A stretch of 64,000 nucleotides of DNA from Membranipora membranacea (lineage: Eukaryota > Bryozoa > Gymnolaemata > Cheilostomatida > Membraniporidae): the NCBI GenBank assembly GCA_914767715.1, contig OU612073.1:15624001-15688000 (forward strand), given 5' to 3'. The notes below the pieces were generated by a model. The model saw only the letters and a list, made by a program, of their open reading frames with translations, had not been told where the DNA came from and ran no database searches. The position numbers were made by a program, and so were the translations under genes. Positions 61,001 through 64,000 of this stretch are shown here, one piece after another (position 1 is the stretch's first letter; each line of letters opens with the position of its first letter).

Positions 61001-62928
61001 AACGACTGTCTCAATCGAAGATGAAAATATAGCCAGTGGATAGACAGAGTATGTATTTTGATAAGAAAATGAATGGAATTCAAAATATGATGGGATTAAT
61101 ACGAGTGTTTTTCAAATTATGAATATTGTTTTGTTATTATAATGGGGTCATGTGGGAGGATGTTTCCCCGCCTGGTAATATTTGGGGTAGAGCTACCACT
61201 TCCTGCCCAACGGGTATTAGAGTGAAGTCAAAACTGCAGAAGTCTTGGCTATGTATGAAATCAACAAATGTGCAAATGTGCAATGTAATACTAGTCATAT
61301 CCTTGCAGTCCCACTTTAGTTTATCTTGACAATCGACATGAGGGCTAGTGTACATCTTTCAGGTAATTTACTGAGTGAGAATTTTCTTACCTTGATGCAA
61401 ACACACATAGAGAACGGAAAGGTACATATTACAAGGAGTATAGAGAGAGCTTTCAAACAGAACTCGCAGCATCCTCCGCCGGATTCTATAATATATAAAC
61501 ATAAGCGATGTCGTCATACAATAATCAGTAAGCCTATATATATGTATGAGGACAAGAATAGAAGTAAACTATAAACGGATCAAATAAATTAGAGGCTGAA
61601 AGGGATTCTGTCAAACAGTGTACCATGATATAAGTTCGCTCCATAATGAAGATGATGATGTGATCCTTATCCATGGACTTTATATTAAGTCTATGTAGGC
61701 CTATTCATCCTAACCTACATCTGGAAATGAACAATAACGCCCTCGCCTGCCCCCACTACTGACTTGGTTTGTTGTACATTTAGATTTTACTGCAGAAGTA
61801 AATCATATAAATCAGTTTATCAAAGCGCTGCATAAAATCGTTGCTGTGCTCATTTAATAATTGTATCGCTGAATTTATTTGAAATTGTGTAAATCATCAA
61901 ACTTGGTATATGAAAACACAGCCGAGAATTCAGATTGCTACTACGAAACAGCTTGTAGGCTTAAGGACCCAGCCACAAGCTGACAAAACTTTTATACTTT
62001 GGCGATTAGTATTAGCTGAAGGCTTTTCATCTTCACCACAGTAGCCTGCCAGTACATTTGACATATGTTTCTGATGTGCTTTCCTGTCAGCCTTTATATT
62101 CGACTTTGACCTTGTCCTCCTTGCATCTCCAACTTTATCCAAAGCTAAACCAAGAGCAGTCATTGCTGCCATTGTCTTTACCTTATTGAATTTCAGATTA
62201 TTTTCACAGTACTTTTACCAAGGAGTTTACTCCTTGCATTTACAGTATACCAAAGAAATAAATGTGGTAGAAGAATTGACATGTAAAGAGATATTCTGTG
62301 TACTCCTCTGCGTTGCTAACATGTATGAGGAACTGAATTTGAGATTTTGTAATGATATATCTGTTCAGTCATGGTAAAATCATGACATGAGAGCCAAATT
62401 CAGGTACACATGAAAAATCTACAATTGGATATGAACTATAGGTATTTATGATGCAATTTTCCTCTCATCTGATACACAACATTTGACACTATTGAATTCA
62501 AGGTATACCACCTGTTACCGGATGTCATCGTATGAACCTGAGCCGGATGGTTCTCTCAAGTACCATGTGGTTTTCAGATTGCCATGCATGATATTTCTAT
62601 ATTGTATATAATGTGTCTGTGAGTCATGTCAGTCTTATAATATATTTTTGTTTTGATCCCACAACTCTTCAAATTACCTTTTGTGTGAATAGGGTGGAAA
62701 ATAAATTGTAGGCAAAATAAGATAGATCCTTTCCTCACCTTAGCCCGCCCCCCTCCCGAAAACAGAACATGCTCGATAAAACATTTATTGATCTTGTGCA
62801 ATCATGCTATGATATCTACCTTCTTCACCCCTGTATAATTGCTGCTGCTGCTGGTGGTGACTGGATCCTGGTTGCTGAGTCTCCCTCATCTGGTATGCTG
62901 TCGATGAATTCCCTCCCTTATGTGACAT
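58075..62928 (-). CDS. STOM: Stomatin (SPFH/band-7 family)
   Basis: Seven minus-strand exons, all phase-compatible, 294 aa (human stomatin 288): 62820-62928, 61391-61485, 60747-60816, 60277-60359, 59844-60086, 59481-59576, 58075-58263. A Gln-rich cytosolic N-terminus (1-36) precedes a membrane hairpin (about 46-67) with the family's central proline in TFPFS (Pro60) and cysteines 42, 43 and 46 as likely palmitoylation sites. The SPFH domain follows, with EYERAVIFRLGRI, GLFFILPCMDTI, LTKDSVTVAVDAVTYYR, LLAQTTLRNHLG, ERDEIAHNLQESLD, AAEAEASREAKAK and the oligomerisation end ALQLRYLQTL...STIIFPLPVDML. Stomatins scaffold cholesterol-rich membrane and regulate ion channels. Sequence agreement with vertebrate stomatin is extensive. 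Confidence 0.93.
58430..58527 (-). mobile_element. tRNA-derived SINE-like sequence in stomatin intron
   Basis: The minus strand shows A-box TGGCTCAGTTGGTGAGA (58506-58522) and a T-arm GTGGG-TACAAAT-CCCAC that includes the B-box. The anticodon arm is replaced by a palindrome (TTAGCATGCTAA) and the acceptor ends do not pair, so this is a tRNA-derived repeat, not a working tRNA. It lies in the last intron of the stomatin gene (58,264-59,480). Confidence 0.55.
59431..59448. repeat. TA dinucleotide microsatellite
   Basis: (TA)9 inside the last stomatin intron, close to the donor of exon 6. Confidence 0.85.
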
Positions 62929-64000
62929 GTCTCCTCTCTCTAATATAAGCCTGTTCAGTCACTATATTCTTTGGCTAACAGGTTTTATTTTCTTATATAA
63001 CTGTTGGCTTTAAGGTGTGTCAACAGTAAATGTGTGGCGATCATCGGTGTCATTCTTATTTAAAGGTAGCAGTCACAGTTGTTGCGAAACAGATTTGCAT
63101 TTATTAATAGGTCAATACATTTGCCTAGGTGAGTTTTAGATCAATGACAATATTATTGCGTTATCACGTTAGTTCCTTATCAGTTGAGGGGGAGCTGTAT
63201 TTTAGTATCTTTGTTGTCAGCATGCACTCAGGAGTGTAATATTATAATGTATATGGATAATACGTATGCTTATCACCTGCATAAAATCAGAGCAATAATA
63301 TCATATCACAAGGCAGGCAGTGTGCTTTCGATTCATCATTGTTGCCTAATCCCATCACATGACTATGACAGGCAGAGTATTCTTTAGGACAAATGGATCA
63401 TAGTATTTCATTATCTTTGGTTATTATGATGAAATATCTCAGCCTACACCCATTTTATAAACAAAACTGTCATGTATATAATCTAGGACACTGATGAGGA
63501 CTTTATGTCCCCTTCTCATTCCATCCATAAAGTTTATGCTGATAATGAATGAATTTATGTGAATAATTTGTAGGATTCCCTAGCTCTTATTATTGAAGGG
63601 AACTTTACACTCGTTGAGAGTTTAAAATAAAAGCGAGCATCGGGAAGGAATTAAAATTGACACGAGGAAACTCCCAAAACCATATCTAAAAAATGCAAAT
63701 TACAAGCCTCTGGAAATCAATTCATTACAGAGTTCAGTGATAAACACTGACCCAATGTACTGTATATTGGGTAGGATCATCGATCTCAATTAGTAATGTG
63801 TCATTTAATTGGTCTTACTGTAAAAATGCACACCTCTGCTTAACGTGAATTGCCATTACTGCCTGCACCATAATGAATTTTTGTCTACGTTATAGTAATG
63901 CCATAAATTATGATACACAGGTAGGCTCATATTTTTTTGTAACAGGTAACAGACCATCCAACCATTTATCCATTGATCCGTTTATCCATGGGTCCATGGA
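62929..64000. other. Upstream flank of the stomatin gene
   Basis: Holds the promoter side of the stomatin gene, though no clear TATA box is seen. No other gene is recognised to the window end. The tail has a short repetitive run, CCATCCAACCATTTATCCATTG. Confidence 0.5.

Noticed and set aside
61930-62172. 80-codon minus-strand frame starting MAAMTALGLALDKVG inside the first stomatin intron
   Set aside because: Protein-like start but no recognisable family, and adding it would disrupt the phase-1 junction between stomatin exons 1 and 2. Could be a nested gene or retrocopy; not supported.

Overview
This is eukaryotic, animal DNA: AT-rich, with genes broken into many short exons by introns of roughly 80 bp to 3.6 kb, GT-AG splice sites, and many small DNA transposons and tRNA-derived repeats. 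Two genes belong to animal families (SYCP1-type synaptonemal complex protein, CEP126-type centrosomal protein), and a BRICHOS precursor and IFI6/IFI27-type genes are also present. Together they point to a non-vertebrate metazoan. The phylum cannot be fixed from this window alone. All exon models were assembled by eye from splice signals, reading phase and family resemblance.

Left half (1-34,400): gene-poor, repeat-rich, with small immune-flavoured genes, all on the minus strand. A five-exon gene (7213-9224) encodes a 251-residue type II membrane BRICHOS proprotein. It ends in a dibasic site and a cysteine-rich tail whose eight cysteines are spaced as a mirror image around a four-residue turn, the layout of a beta-hairpin antimicrobial peptide. 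Two intact three-exon IFI6/IFI27-like genes (12646-14262 and 27337-28535, 157 aa each) and two broken relatives (31407-31502 and 32883-33312) lie in a multi-kilobase segmental duplication. Their upstream regions share a kappaB-like palindrome, and one copy also has an ISRE-like motif overlapping a second kappaB-like site. Between the first IFI gene and the large repeat zone sits a small unrecognised secreted cysteine-containing gene (16894-18044). The rest is a hAT-type element with an 8-bp target duplication, a TA-flanked inverted-repeat element, several foldback families, SINE-like sequences, a 60-bp minisatellite and a transposase fragment.

Right half (34,450-63,000): three long, well-supported housekeeping or germline genes. 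A 24-exon minus-strand gene (34450-44892, 985 aa) matches SYCP1 in size, coiled-coil layout and N-terminal sequence. Head-to-head with it, 1.2 kb away, a 14-exon plus-strand gene (46066-56575, 1062 aa) matches CEP126. Convergent with that, a 7-exon minus-strand gene (58075-62928, 294 aa) is a clear stomatin. A long imperfect inverted repeat (57344-57830) lies in the convergent gap between the last two genes.

The most novel candidate is the BRICHOS precursor with its mirror-symmetric eight-cysteine C-terminal peptide. Next are the duplicated IFI27-like genes with conserved innate-immune promoter motifs. The two may both be host-defence loci, but this is inferred only from family and motif.
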